A stretch of 51,160 bases of DNA from an uncultured Lachnoanaerobaculum sp. (GCA_937925515.1 CALALP010000058.1:1-51160); one strand, 5' to 3'. Shown: positions 32,592-42,055, counted from the first letter of the stretch. Notes: generated by a model from the sequence alone, not told the origin. Program-made: numbers and translations.

Positions 32592-34286
32592 TTAGAATTT
32601 TCTAAATCTTTGATACCTTGAATCTACTAATTCCATTTTATCTTTATTTATATATCTCTCAAGCCAATCTAAAATTTCATAAAGTATCTTACTGCTTGTA
32701 TCTTCTATTTTTTTTACACTTGCAGGTTTATCTTCATAGATAATCTTTTCTATGACCCCAAGCTCTAATAAATTTTCAGCTGTAATCTTCATATTTTCAG
32801 CTGCTACCTTACATTTTTTTGCATCTTTATAAAGTATTGATGCAAAACCCTCAGGAGAAAGAATTGAATAAATAGAATGTTCAAGCATCCAAACTTCATC
32901 ACTTACCATAAGCCCTAACGCTCCACCACTTCCTCCTTCTCCTATTACAATACTTAATATAGGAACTTTCAAGGCACTCATCTCAAATAGATTCCTTGCT
33001 ATTGCCTCTCCCTGTCCTCTTTCTTCTGCCTCAATCCCACAAAATGCTCCAGGTGTATCTATAAAGCATATTATAGGTCTATTAAACTGTTCTGCCTCTT
33101 TCATAAGTCTTAGTGCTTTTCTGTATCCGTCAGGAGATGACATACCGAAATTTCTAAGCTTATTTTCTTTTAGACTTCTACCTTTTTGCTGACCGATTAC
33201 AGTAACAGGTTGACCTGCTAAAGATGCTATTCCTCCAACTATTGCACCGTCATCATAGAAATATCTATCTCCATGTAATTCTAAAAAGTCCGGAAAAATT
33301 TTTCTTATATAGTCTAATGAAGTAGGTCTTTCACTATTTCTTGAAATCAACACACTATCCCAAGCAGTATATTTCTTAGCTTTTTTAACTATTTTTTTCT
33401 CAGGCAAAGCTCTTTCTTGTGGCTTAAAAGAGTTATCTTTTTTGTGTAATCTAATTATCTCTGAAAGTACATTTTTTTGATTTTCTCTTGGTACAATCAT
33501 ATCTACAAAGCCATGTTCAAGTAGAAACTCTGATTTTTGAAAGCCCTCAGGTAATTTTGTGCCTATGGTTTGTTCTATAACTCTAGGCCCTGCAAAACCT
33601 ATAAGTGCATTTGGTTCTGCGACTATAATATCTCCAAGCATTGCAAAAGATGCTGTAACACCACCTGTTGTAGGGTCAGTTAGGACAGATATAAATAGCT
33701 GTCCACTATCTTTTAGTTTCTTTAAAGCTGCTGAAGTTTTAGCCATTTGCATAAGAGAGATTATTCCCTCCTGCATTCTTGCTCCCCCTGAACAAGCATA
33801 TATAATTACAGGCAAGTCCTCTTCTATGGCTCTTTCAATCATGTAAGTTATCTTTTCTCCTACATTATGTCCCATTGAACTCATCATAAATCTAGCATCA
33901 CAAACTCCAATGGCTGCATCATAACCATTAATTTTTGCTCTACCTGTAACTATTGCCTCATCTAATTTTGACTTCTCTTTTGCAGCATTTATCTTTTCTT
34001 CATACCCCGGAAATTCTAAAGGGTTTGAAATAGGCATTTTACTATTCCATTCTTCAAAACTTTCCAAATCACATATCATCTCAATTCTTCGATATGCATG
34101 TACTCTAAAATATCCATTACACTTAGGGCAAATATAAAAGTTACTTTTTACGTCATCTACATAAATTACTGAATTACATTTCTTACATTTTCTCCAAAGT
34201 CCTTTTGGAGCCTCAACACTTCTATCCTTTGAACTTCTAGCACTCTCTATACGAGTATAAGTCTTTTTAAACATTCCCTCAAGCAT
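32592..34286 (-). CDS. accDA: Acetyl-CoA carboxylase carboxyltransferase, fused beta and alpha subunits
   Basis: Transfers the carboxyl group from carboxybiotin to acetyl-CoA to make malonyl-CoA. The 564-aa chain starts with the AccD half (about 1-290), with its zinc ribbon (Cys34, Cys37, Cys53, Cys56) and the GGARMQEG stretch, then continues into the AccA half (about 310-564), with DFLELHGDRYFYDDGAIVGG and GEGGSGGALG. In most bacteria these are two genes; fusion is seen in some Clostridia and Actinobacteria. It has AGGAGG six bases before the ATG. It follows accC by 20 nt at the end of the fatty-acid gene series. Confidence 0.96.
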   Translation of the reverse strand: MLEGMFKKTYTRIESARSSKDRSVEAPKGLWRKCKKCNSVIYVDDVKSNFYICPKCNGYFRVHAYRRIEMICDLESFEEWNSKMPISNPLEFPGYEEKINAAKEKSKLDEAIVTGRAKINGYDAAIGVCDARFMMSSMGHNVGEKITYMIERAIEEDLPVIIYACSGGARMQEGIISLMQMAKTSAALKKLKDSGQLFISVLTDPTTGGVTASFAMLGDIIVAEPNALIGFAGPRVIEQTIGTKLPEGFQKSEFLLEHGFVDMIVPRENQKNVLSEIIRLHKKDNSFKPQERALPEKKIVKKAKKYTAWDSVLISRNSERPTSLDYIRKIFPDFLELHGDRYFYDDGAIVGGIASLAGQPVTVIGQQKGRSLKENKLRNFGMSSPDGYRKALRLMKEAEQFNRPIICFIDTPGAFCGIEAEERGQGEAIARNLFEMSALKVPILSIVIGEGGSGGALGLMVSDEVWMLEHSIYSILSPEGFASILYKDAKKCKVAAENMKITAENLLELGVIEKIIYEDKPASVKKIEDTSSKILYEILDWLERYINKDKMELVDSRYQRFRKF

Positions 34287-34306
34287 CTTTTTCCTCCTAA
34301 ATACTA

Positions 34307-35662
34307 CTATTTCTTAAGATACTTACTGAAATATTTTTCAATAAAATGCGTATCTGTATCGCCACTTTGATAAGCCTCATGATTTATAATGTCATATTCA
34401 AAATCTATATTTGTTTCAGGCCCTTCAATAACTATTTCTCCAAGTGCACTTCTCATTTTGGAAATTGCCTCATCTCTATTACTTCCATGTACAATAAGTT
34501 TTAAAAGCATGGAATCATAGTTTGGTGGGATTTTATAGTCATTGTAAATGTGAGAGTCAATCCTAATACCATTGCCCCCCGGAAGATGAATATTAGTTAT
34601 TTTTCCCGGTGAGGGAGCGAAATTTTTTTCAGGATTTTCTGCATTAATTCTACATTCTATTGCATGACCTTTTATTGAAACATCTTTTTGGCTTATCCTA
34701 AGTTTTTCTCCCATAGCCACTCTTATCTGCTCTTTTATAAGATCAAAGCCTGTAACCATTTCAGTAACAGGGTGTTCTACTTGTATTCTTGTATTCATTT
34801 CCATAAAATAGAAATTCTTATTTTTATCAAGTAAAAACTCTATTGTTCCTGCATTTTCATAATGCACTGCCTTAGCAGCCCTTATCGCAACATCTCCCAT
34901 TTTCTTTCTAAGTCTTTCATCAAGTGCAATAGACGGAGATTCCTCAAGCACTTTTTGATGTCGTCTTTGAATTGAGCAATCTCTTTCCCCAAGATGAATT
35001 ACATTTCCATGGCTATCAGCTAAAACTTGAAACTCTATATGCCTTGGATTTTCTATATACTTTTCAACATACATGGAATCATCAGAAAAACCTTTTAGAG
35101 CCTCATTTTGTGCATTTATAAATTTCTCTTTAAAATCCTTTACACTCCTTGAAACTCTCATGCCCTTGCCACCACCTCCAAGTGCCGCCTTAATCATCAC
35201 CGGAAAGCCTATTTTTTTAGCCTCTTTTAGTGCAATGTCTACATCTTTAAGCTTATCTTCACAACCTTTTATTATTGGGACTTTATTAAGCATCATAGTT
35301 TTTCTTGCCTCTGCTTTATCTCCCATTTTAGCCATGATTTCACTGCTTGGCCCAATAAATTTGATATTACACTCTTTACAATGTTTTGCAAACTTTGCAT
35401 TTTCAGATAAAAAACCAAATCCAGGGTGTATTGCATCTGCTCCTATGGCAATAGCTGCTGAAAGTATTCTCTCCATAGCTAAATAACTCTTATTAGAGGG
35501 AGCCTCTCCTATACATATTGCCTCATCTGCAAGTAATGTATGCAAACAATCTCTATCTGCCTCTGAATAAACAGCTACACTTCTTATTCCCATTTCTCGG
35601 CAGGCTCTTATAATGCGAACTGCAATTTCGCCTCTATTTGCAATCAGAATTTTCTCAAACAT
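34307..35662 (-). CDS. accC: Biotin carboxylase subunit of acetyl-CoA carboxylase
   Basis: ATP-grasp enzyme that carboxylates the biotin on AccB. From the ATG at 35662 it is 451 aa, the normal size. Motifs: ILIANRGEIAVRIIRACREMGI at the N terminus (split here: IANRGEIAVRI), the glycine loop AALGGGGKGMRV, RDCSIQRRHQKVLEE, and the catalytic EMNTRIQVEHPVTE stretch. The ATG is chosen over the in-frame GTG at 35674 because GGAGGG lies just before it and the family starts with FEKILIAN. The GTG overlaps the fabZ stop. Sits between fabZ and accDA. Confidence 0.96.
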   Translation of the reverse strand: MFEKILIANRGEIAVRIIRACREMGIRSVAVYSEADRDCLHTLLADEAICIGEAPSNKSYLAMERILSAAIAIGADAIHPGFGFLSENAKFAKHCKECNIKFIGPSSEIMAKMGDKAEARKTMMLNKVPIIKGCEDKLKDVDIALKEAKKIGFPVMIKAALGGGGKGMRVSRSVKDFKEKFINAQNEALKGFSDDSMYVEKYIENPRHIEFQVLADSHGNVIHLGERDCSIQRRHQKVLEESPSIALDERLRKKMGDVAIRAAKAVHYENAGTIEFLLDKNKNFYFMEMNTRIQVEHPVTEMVTGFDLIKEQIRVAMGEKLRISQKDVSIKGHAIECRINAENPEKNFAPSPGKITNIHLPGGNGIRIDSHIYNDYKIPPNYDSMLLKLIVHGSNRDEAISKMRSALGEIVIEGPETNIDFEYDIINHEAYQSGDTDTHFIEKYFSKYLKK

Positions 35663-35673
35663 TAAACCCTCCA

Positions 35674-36105
35674 CTAGCCAATCATAAATGTAAGTTCTCC
35701 GATAACTGCAATCTTATCATCTACACTGGCAATAGCTTTTCCTACGCCTACCGGACCTTTCATTTTTATTATCTCACAACTTAATTTAAGTTTATCTCCG
35801 GGTACTACTTTTTTCTTGAATTTAACATTATTAATTCCACCGAAAAATGCTATCTTCCCCTTGTTTTGTTCAAGAGAAAGAATTGCCACTGCTCCTGTTT
35901 GTGCCAAAGCCTCAACAATTAAAACTCCCGGCATTACAGGTTCACTTGGAAAATGTCCTGCAAAAAAATTCTCATCATAAGTAACAGCCTTATATCCTAC
36001 TGCACTCACTCCCGGTTCATAGCTTTCAATATAATCTATGAGTAAAAATGGGTGTCTATGTGGTATAATTTCCTGTATTTCCTTAATTCCTAAACTCTTG
36101 GACAT
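35674..36105 (-). CDS. fabZ: 3-hydroxyacyl-ACP dehydratase
   Basis: Removes water from 3-hydroxyacyl-ACP in each elongation round. The 143-aa hot-dog protein has IPHRHPFLLID near the N terminus, GHFPSEPVMPGVLIVEALAQ with catalytic His51 and Glu65, and FFGGINNVKFKKKVVPGD. The length is normal. It is placed between accB and accC, as in other Firmicute clusters. No fabA, fabM or fabN is seen, so how this organism makes unsaturated fatty acids is not explained here; FabZ itself or an isomerase elsewhere could contribute. Confidence 0.96.
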   Translation of the reverse strand: MSKSLGIKEIQEIIPHRHPFLLIDYIESYEPGVSAVGYKAVTYDENFFAGHFPSEPVMPGVLIVEALAQTGAVAILSLEQNKGKIAFFGGINNVKFKKKVVPGDKLKLSCEIIKMKGPVGVGKAIASVDDKIAVIGELTFMIG

Positions 36106-36131
36106 ATCTTTTCTCCTATTAAGTATATAAC

Positions 36132-36602
36132 TTAACCTACTCTAAAAAGTGGCTGACCATATTCTACAACTTCTTCATTTCCTATTAAAATTTCTTTTAT
36201 TACTCCGTCAAACTCGCTTTCAACCTCATTCATAAGTTTCATAGCCTCTATAATGCCGACTATTTGACCTTTTTTAATGCTATCTCCAACTTTTACAAAA
36301 GGTTCTTCCTTTGGTGAGGCCGCCAAATAAAATGTACCTACAAGTGGAGAAGTAATTACCTTATCACTTCTAATATCCTCTATAGCTTTAGGTACAGCAT
36401 TTAGATTTTGTGAAAATGTATTTGAGGAAACAACATTTGATAATTCATTTTGATTTGGACTTGGTACATTGGAAGTATTAATAAAAGCTGTTTGATTTTT
36501 TCTTATAGCAATCTTTTCGCCATTACTACTTACATATTCAACTTCGTCTATATTGTTTTTATTTACAGCCTCCATAAGTAGTATTATTTCATCAATCTTC
36601 AT
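36132..36602 (-). CDS. accB: Biotin carboxyl carrier protein
   Basis: Carries the biotin that moves the carboxyl group between AccC and AccDA. The 156-aa protein has an N-terminal region (1-35), a flexible Asn/Ser-rich linker (about 38-75) and the biotinyl domain (about 80-156). EAMKLMNEV contains the biotinylated Lys122, and the thumb segment of the biotin domain is visible before it (KEEPFVKVGDSIKKGQ). Its ATG overlaps the end of fabF by 11 nt, which implies translational coupling. Needs a biotin ligase encoded elsewhere. Confidence 0.95.
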   Translation of the reverse strand: MKIDEIILLMEAVNKNNIDEVEYVSSNGEKIAIRKNQTAFINTSNVPSPNQNELSNVVSSNTFSQNLNAVPKAIEDIRSDKVITSPLVGTFYLAASPKEEPFVKVGDSIKKGQIVGIIEAMKLMNEVESEFDGVIKEILIGNEEVVEYGQPLFRVG

Positions 36603-37836
36603 CTAAATACCTCTTAAATACAATACTTGAGTTATGTCCTCCAAAACCTAGTGAATTGCTGATTGCAACATTTACAGGTAAGCTAACTCCACTTCCTTTG
36701 CAGTAATCTAAATCACATTCTTCATCTTCATTGATAAGTCCTACTGTTTGATGAACAAAGTTATCTTGAATTGACTTAATACATACAACTGCCTCTACTG
36801 CACCTGCCGCTCCAAGCAAATGACCTACCAAAGATTTTGTTGAGTTTATTTTGACTTTTTTTGCATGCTCTAAAAGTGCAAGCTTTATTGCCTTTGTTTC
36901 AAATATATCATTATGATGAGTGCTTGTTCCATGTGCATTTACATAATCAATATCACTTGGTTTAAGTCCTGCATCTTCTATTGCATACTTCATCGCCATA
37001 GCTGCACCTGAACCGTCCTCAGCAGGAGAAGTTATATGATAAGCATCACATGTAGAACCATAGCCTACTATCTCTGCATATATCTTTGCTCCTCTTTTCT
37101 TTGCATGCTCAAGTTCCTCAAGAACTAAAACAGCCGCCCCCTCTCCCATTACAAAACCGTTTCTGTCTTTATCAAATGGAATTGAGGCTCTTTTTGGATC
37201 ATCTGAAGTACTTAATGCTGTAAGTGCTGAAAAACCTGCAACTCCAATCGGACAGATACTGCTTTCTGTTCCTCCTGCAAGCATTACTTCTGCCTCTTTG
37301 TATACAATACTTCTAAATGCCTCTCCTATTGAATGAGTTCCTGTTGCACAAGCAGTTACAACATTTATATTTTTTCCTTTTAGTCCATAGGCAATAGCTA
37401 CATTTCCTGCTGCCATATTTGAAATCATAAGAGGTACTAAAAGAGGTGCTACTCTACTTGGCCCTCTCTTTTGTAACTTATCACATTCTCTTTCTATGGC
37501 TTGTAAACTTCCTGTTCCCGAGCCTATTGAAACTCCTATTCTAAAAGCATCTTCATTTTCAAGATTAAGCCCTGAATCCTCAAGTGCCTCTTTACTTGCA
37601 GCAACTGCAAATTGTGAAAATGCCTCCATTCTCTTAGCAGCCTTAGCGTCCATATAGTTTGTTGCACTAAAGTCTTTCACTTCTGCTGCAAGTTTAGCCT
37701 TATAATCAGTAGTATCAAAATATGTTATTGGTGCTATACCACATTTGCCCTCTTTACATGAATCCCAAAACTCTTTTACATTTAAACCAATAGGTGTTAT
37801 TGCTCCAAGTCCGGTTATAACTACTCGTCTTTTCAT
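36592..37836 (-). CDS. fabF: Beta-ketoacyl-ACP synthase II
   Basis: Condenses malonyl-ACP with growing acyl-ACP. The 414-aa protein starts KRRVVITGLGAITPIG. Catalytic residues: Cys163 in VTACATGTHSIG, His in VNAHGTSTHHND, and His in KSLVGHLLGAAGAVE, the Cys-His-His triad of the KAS II class. The C terminus has SNSLGFGGHNSS. It is the only elongating ketosynthase in the window. It follows fabG by 13 nt and overlaps accB by 11 nt. Confidence 0.97.
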   Translation of the reverse strand: MKRRVVITGLGAITPIGLNVKEFWDSCKEGKCGIAPITYFDTTDYKAKLAAEVKDFSATNYMDAKAAKRMEAFSQFAVAASKEALEDSGLNLENEDAFRIGVSIGSGTGSLQAIERECDKLQKRGPSRVAPLLVPLMISNMAAGNVAIAYGLKGKNINVVTACATGTHSIGEAFRSIVYKEAEVMLAGGTESSICPIGVAGFSALTALSTSDDPKRASIPFDKDRNGFVMGEGAAVLVLEELEHAKKRGAKIYAEIVGYGSTCDAYHITSPAEDGSGAAMAMKYAIEDAGLKPSDIDYVNAHGTSTHHNDIFETKAIKLALLEHAKKVKINSTKSLVGHLLGAAGAVEAVVCIKSIQDNFVHQTVGLINEDEECDLDYCKGSGVSLPVNVAISNSLGFGGHNSSIVFKRYLDED

Positions 37837-37849
37837 ACAATCTCCTTAT

Positions 37850-38593
37850 TTATGCCATTCCACCGTCTACACTTAAAACTTGACCTGTAATATAATTTGC
37901 ATCATCACTTGCTAAAAATACCACTGTATTTGCTATATCTTCAGGTTGTCCCATTCTATTCATAGGAATACTTGAAAGTATAGTTTGTCTTACCTTGTCT
38001 GATAAAACTTTAGTCATATCGGTATCTATAAATCCCGGTGCAACTGCATTTACAGTAATATTTCTTGTCGCAAGTTCTTTTGCAGCCGCCTTTGTAAGAC
38101 CTATTATACCTGCCTTACTGGCAGAATAATTTGCCTGACCTGCATTTCCTAAAACTCCGGATACAGAAGATATATTTATAATTCTGCCATATCTTTGTTT
38201 TACCATAGCTCTAGTAACTGCCTGCATACAATTAAAAGTACCTTTTAAATTTGCATTTATAACTAAATCAAACATTTCCTCAGTCATTCCCATTAAAAGT
38301 CCGTCCTTAGTTATGCCTGCATTATTTACCAGTATATCTAATCTACCATGCTCAGATATAATTTCCTCAATCATAGACTTAGCCTTACTGAAGTCTGATA
38401 TATCACAAGCTTTTATACAAGCCTTACCTCCACTTTGTTCAATAAGTTTCAGTGTTTCTTCTGCTTGTGCAACAGAACCTCTATAATTAATTACTACATA
38501 AGCTTTTTCTAAAGCTAATTTAAGTGCTATTGCTCTACCGATTCCCTTTGAACCACCTGTTACAAGTGCTATCTTTTTCTCAAGCTTTGCCAT
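37850..38593 (-). CDS. fabG: 3-oxoacyl-ACP reductase
   Basis: NADPH-dependent reduction of 3-oxoacyl-ACP. The 247-aa short-chain dehydrogenase has the cofactor motif TGGSKGIGRAIA (12-23), NNAG, catalytic Ser in INISSVSG, and YSASKAG with the Tyr and Lys. The C-terminal TGQVLSVDGGMA is typical of FabG. The normal length and the position between fabD and fabF leave little doubt among the many short-chain dehydrogenases. It lies 9 nt after fabD. Confidence 0.97.
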   Translation of the reverse strand: MAKLEKKIALVTGGSKGIGRAIALKLALEKAYVVINYRGSVAQAEETLKLIEQSGGKACIKACDISDFSKAKSMIEEIISEHGRLDILVNNAGITKDGLLMGMTEEMFDLVINANLKGTFNCMQAVTRAMVKQRYGRIINISSVSGVLGNAGQANYSASKAGIIGLTKAAAKELATRNITVNAVAPGFIDTDMTKVLSDKVRQTILSSIPMNRMGQPEDIANTVVFLASDDANYITGQVLSVDGGMA

Positions 38594-38602
38594 AGACCTC
38601 CT

Positions 38603-39520
38603 TTATAATCCTAACTCTAAAACTGCTCTTAAATCTTGTACAGTTTCTATTGAGTAAGATTTTACATTGCTGTCAATTTTTTTAACGAAACTGCTAAGAG
38701 TTTTTCCTGCACCGATTTCTATAAAGGTGTCCACTCCACTTTCAATCATCTTTCTTATGCTTTGTTCAAACTTAACTGAGGAATATACCTGCTTTTTAAG
38801 AAGTTCTTTAATGTCTTTTTTATCATTTATAAATTCTGCATTTACATTTGCTACATAAGGTATTTTAGGATTAGAAACTTCTATATCTAAAAGATAATCA
38901 TAAAGCTTATCTCCTGCCTCTTCTAAAAGTTTTGAGTGAAAAGGTCCACTTACATTAAGAGGTAATACTCTTTTTGCTCCTGCTTGTTTTAGCTTATCTC
39001 CTGCCTCTTTGACAGCCTCTGCCCTACCTGAAATAACTATCTGTCCGGGGCAGTTATAATTTGCTATCCAGACTCCGTCCATATCTTTTAGACAATCTTC
39101 TATAATTTTTGCATCAAGTGATAAAACCGCAGCCATTGCACCTACTCCTGCAGGCACTGCCTCAGCCATAAGTTTACCTCTTTTTTGTATTACTCTTATA
39201 GCATCTTCTTGCCTTAATACCCCTGAATAATAAAGTGCCTCATACTCCCCCAAACTAAGCCCTGCACAAGTATCTGCTTTTAAGCCTAGTTTATCAATAA
39301 CCTTAAGCATTGCAATTCCTGTTGTTACCATTGCTACTTGAGTGTACTGAGTTAAGTCAAGCTTATCATTTTTTTCAAAACATAAACTCTCAATGTCAAG
39401 ACCTAGCAAGCTGCTTGCATCTTCATATACTTTTCTTGCCTCAGTATATTCATCATAAAATGATTTTCCCATTCCACTCTTTTGTGCTCCCTGTCCCGGG
39501 AATAAAAAAGCTTTTTTCAT
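38603..39520 (-). CDS. fabD: Malonyl-CoA:ACP transacylase
   Basis: Loads malonyl groups on ACP. From the ATG at 39520 the protein is 305 aa. It begins KKAFLFPGQGAQKSGMGK; the active Ser89 is in GLSLGEY (GLSLGE in place of the GHSLGE common in Gram-negatives), and the partner His is in VSGPFHSKLL. AAAGGAG lies 8 nt before this ATG; an in-frame TTG at 39541 overlaps the fabK stop and is less likely. Normal length. Confidence 0.96.
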   Translation of the reverse strand: MKKAFLFPGQGAQKSGMGKSFYDEYTEARKVYEDASSLLGLDIESLCFEKNDKLDLTQYTQVAMVTTGIAMLKVIDKLGLKADTCAGLSLGEYEALYYSGVLRQEDAIRVIQKRGKLMAEAVPAGVGAMAAVLSLDAKIIEDCLKDMDGVWIANYNCPGQIVISGRAEAVKEAGDKLKQAGAKRVLPLNVSGPFHSKLLEEAGDKLYDYLLDIEVSNPKIPYVANVNAEFINDKKDIKELLKKQVYSSVKFEQSIRKMIESGVDTFIEIGAGKTLSSFVKKIDSNVKSYSIETVQDLRAVLELGL

Positions 39521-39533
39521 ACTGTTTGCTCCT

Positions 39534-40472
39534 TTAAGCAAATTTATTTATGTTCTTTATAAGTTCAGATGCCTCATTCATTATTTCATCTACAATTTCC
39601 TTGCAAGACTGCTTTTTCTTAATTAAGCCTGCAATTTGTCCTGCCATAACTGTTCCGTTGGCAATATCTCCGTCTTGAACAGCTTTTCTCAAAGCTCCAA
39701 GTGTAAGATATTCAAGTTCCTCAAAACTCTTTCCCTCACTCTCAAGTTTTGAATACTCTCTTGTCATTGCATTTCTTATACATCTTACAGGATGACCATG
39801 ACTTCTGCCTGTTACACAACTATCTATATCTTTTGAGTCTATAACTTTTTGTTTATAGGCATCATGTACTATTGATTCATCTGCAACTACAAATCTAGTA
39901 CCTATTTGTACGCCTTTTGCACCAAGCATAAGTGCCGCCATAAGTCCTCTACCGTCGCCTATTCCACCTGCCGCAATTACAGGTATCTTTACTGAATCTA
40001 CAATTTGTGGTACTAAAGCCATAGTAGTAATTTCTCCTATATGACCACCTGCCTCAGTTCCCTCTGCAACCACGGCATCAGCACCACATCTTTCCATTCT
40101 CCTTGCAAGTGCAATAGAGGCTACCACAGGTATAACCTTAATTCCTGCCTCTTTCCACATCTGCATATATTTTTCAGGTGTTCCTGCACCGGTTGTAACT
40201 ACTTTAATACCCTCTTCAACTACAACCTTTGCAACCTCAGGTGCATGAGGAGATAAAAGCATTATATTTACTCCAAACACCTTATCAGTAAGCTGTTTAG
40301 CCTTTCTTATTTCATCTCTTACCGTTTCTGCCGGTGCATTTGCACCACCTATAATACCAAGACCACCTGCATTTGATACTGCCGCCGCAAGATGATGTTC
40401 TGCTACCCAAGCCATTCCCCCTTGTATTATCGGATGCTTAATACCAAGCAATTCAGTAATTTCGGTTCTCAT
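39534..40472 (-). CDS. fabK: Enoyl-ACP reductase II
   Basis: FMN-dependent, NAD(P)H-using enzyme for the last step of each elongation round. The 312-aa protein starts with ELLGIKHPIIQGGMAWVAEH; the FMN site is marked by the Gly-rich GGIGDGRGLMAALMLGAKGVQ (split) and the conserved GTEAGGHIGEITTMA loop with its His. It has no relation to FabI, and no fabI or fabL is present here, so the organism may depend on FabK and would then be insensitive to triclosan-type FabI inhibitors. It follows acpP by 12 nt. Confidence 0.96.
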   Translation of the reverse strand: MRTEITELLGIKHPIIQGGMAWVAEHHLAAAVSNAGGLGIIGGANAPAETVRDEIRKAKQLTDKVFGVNIMLLSPHAPEVAKVVVEEGIKVVTTGAGTPEKYMQMWKEAGIKVIPVVASIALARRMERCGADAVVAEGTEAGGHIGEITTMALVPQIVDSVKIPVIAAGGIGDGRGLMAALMLGAKGVQIGTRFVVADESIVHDAYKQKVIDSKDIDSCVTGRSHGHPVRCIRNAMTREYSKLESEGKSFEELEYLTLGALRKAVQDGDIANGTVMAGQIAGLIKKKQSCKEIVDEIMNEASELIKNINKFA

Positions 40473-40484
40473 AATAAACTCCTA

Positions 40485-40718
40485 TTATATTTCTACACCT
40501 TTAGACTTAAGATAGTCTACAACTGCTCCTACTGTTGTTAATTTTTCAAGGTCATCTGACGGAATTTCAACTCCATACTCGTCCTCAAGGGACATAACCA
40601 TTTCAAAAAGATCAAGTGAGTCAGCAGCTAAATCATCTTTAAAACTTGCCTCCTCTGTAACCTGACTAGCATCGATATTTAATTGTGATGCAATAATATT
40701 TCTTATCTTCTCTGACAT
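40485..40718 (-). CDS. acpP: Acyl carrier protein
   Basis: Small acidic carrier (77 aa) holding acyl chains on phosphopantetheine. The attachment residue is Ser34 in DLAADSLDLFEMV (the classical DSL motif). Predicted four-helix bundle; the C-terminal helix ends DYLKSKGVEI. It lies 59 nt after fabH, the largest gap in this part of the operon, and 12 nt before fabK. The ATG has a GAAAG-type ribosome site (AAAGGAGAAAGAAA upstream). Confidence 0.97.
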   Translation of the reverse strand: MSEKIRNIIASQLNIDASQVTEEASFKDDLAADSLDLFEMVMSLEDEYGVEIPSDDLEKLTTVGAVVDYLKSKGVEI

Positions 40719-40777
40719 TTTCTTTCTCCTTTAAAATAATAATCTATAAAAACTTATGATAAATCATAAGTAGTTAC

Positions 40778-41737
40778 CTAATATCTTATAACCATGCTTG
40801 CCCAAGTAAGCCCTGCTCCGAAACCACAAATAACTATCAAATCGCCTTTTTTTATTTCTTTTGATTTCAGTTGTTCATCTAAAAGTATTGCAACACTTCC
40901 ACCGGAAGTATTGCCTACTCTATCGAGGTTAATTGGAAACTTCTCAAGTGGCACATTAAGCTTTTTAGATACTGAATCAATAATCCTTAAGTTAGCTTGA
41001 TGTAGTATGAGCTTTGATATATCATTTATTGAAAGACCTGCTTTTTTTACTGCATTTTCTATTGACTTTGGAACTGTTCTTACTGCAAACTTAAACACAT
41101 CTTGACCGTCCATATAAATAAATCTATTGTCGCCAAAATTTTCTCTTATGAGGCTTTTCCCTCCTAGTCCATTTGCTCCGACATCAGTTGCAAGAATACC
41201 TGAAGTGTCTGCACCGGAAATGTCCTTTGAGTTTAAAAGTAAAGCACCAACTCCGTCGCCAAATAAAACACAAGTTCTCCTATCTTTCCAATCTACAAGC
41301 CTTGACAGTATATCGCCTCCTATAACAAGAGCATACTTGTAACCTGCTGATTTCATCATACATTCTGCTGTATGTACTGCATATACAAAGCCTGAACAGG
41401 CGGCACTTAAATCAAAGCACATTGCATTTACTGCACCTAAGCTTGCTTGAACCTCACAGGCACAACTTGGAAAACATCTGTCTGCACAAGAAGTAGCTAC
41501 AATTATAAGTCCTATATCTTTGACATCTACAAAAGTATCTGTACTTTCAAGTGTCTCTTGTGCTGCCTTTATTGCAAGACTCGTAAGTGATTCCTCATCA
41601 CTTATAATATGTCTTGTTTTAATTCCTGTGCGACTGCTTATCCATTCATCAGAAGTATCCACTATTTTAGATAAATCTTCATTAGAACATATATTCTTAG
41701 GAAGAGCATGTCCACTCCCTGAAAAAACTATACCCAT
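40778..41737 (-). CDS. fabH: Beta-ketoacyl-ACP synthase III
   Basis: Starts fatty acid synthesis by joining acetyl- or branched acyl-CoA with malonyl-ACP. From the ATG at 41737 it is 319 aa, the usual length. The triad is Cys114 in DLSAACSGF, His in LILHQANLRI and Asn in GNTSGGS. SSRTGIKTRHI is also typical. GGAGG lies five bases before this ATG; the in-frame start at 41749 would put the ribosome site inside the coding region. First gene of the fab-acc operon; its leader of about 60 nt contains the inverted repeat at 41775-41797. Confidence 0.97.
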   Translation of the reverse strand: MGIVFSGSGHALPKNICSNEDLSKIVDTSDEWISSRTGIKTRHIISDEESLTSLAIKAAQETLESTDTFVDVKDIGLIIVATSCADRCFPSCACEVQASLGAVNAMCFDLSAACSGFVYAVHTAECMMKSAGYKYALVIGGDILSRLVDWKDRRTCVLFGDGVGALLLNSKDISGADTSGILATDVGANGLGGKSLIRENFGDNRFIYMDGQDVFKFAVRTVPKSIENAVKKAGLSINDISKLILHQANLRIIDSVSKKLNVPLEKFPINLDRVGNTSGGSVAILLDEQLKSKEIKKGDLIVICGFGAGLTWASMVIRY

Positions 41738-41774
41738 TAGATCCTCCAATCTGATAAGTTTATTAAAACAATGA

Positions 41775-41797
41775 ATACTTTAAATTGATTTAAGTAT
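41775..41797. promoter_or_regulatory. Inverted repeat at the fabH transcription start
   Basis: ATACTT-N11-AAGTAT, with the inner bases also largely symmetrical (TTTAAATTGATTTAA). It lies at about +2 to +25 of the predicted fabH transcript, a place for a repressor. FabT or FapR would be the expected regulators in Firmicutes; the sequence does not clearly match either known site. Confidence 0.5.
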
Positions 41798-41805
41798 CTC
41801 AAAAC

Positions 41806-41834
41806 ATATTAATATGCCGTAGTTATAATGTCAA
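41806..41834 (-). promoter_or_regulatory. Promoter of the fab-acc operon
   Basis: Minus-strand -35 TTGACA (41834-41829), 17-bp spacer, -10 TAATAT (41811-41806). A 12-bp palindrome TTTACTAGTAAA at 41985-41996 lies further upstream, nearer the divergent gene at 42056; no good promoter for that gene could be fixed in 41835-42055. Confidence 0.75.
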
Positions 41835-42055
41835 GAATGTTTCTAAGCTAGAATCAATTATTTTCATTGATATTTAGCTTTTTGTTATGCAAAACTTAAA
41901 ATTTAATGTATTTAATTATTTACTAATAATTTCAATAGGTAACAAAGATTATTGTATTATTAAAATATATGTGCTAAGATTTCATTTACTAGTAAAATAG
42001 TAGGTAAGAGTAGAAAATATCATTGTGGTTTTTCCAACCTAATGGAGGATACAAT

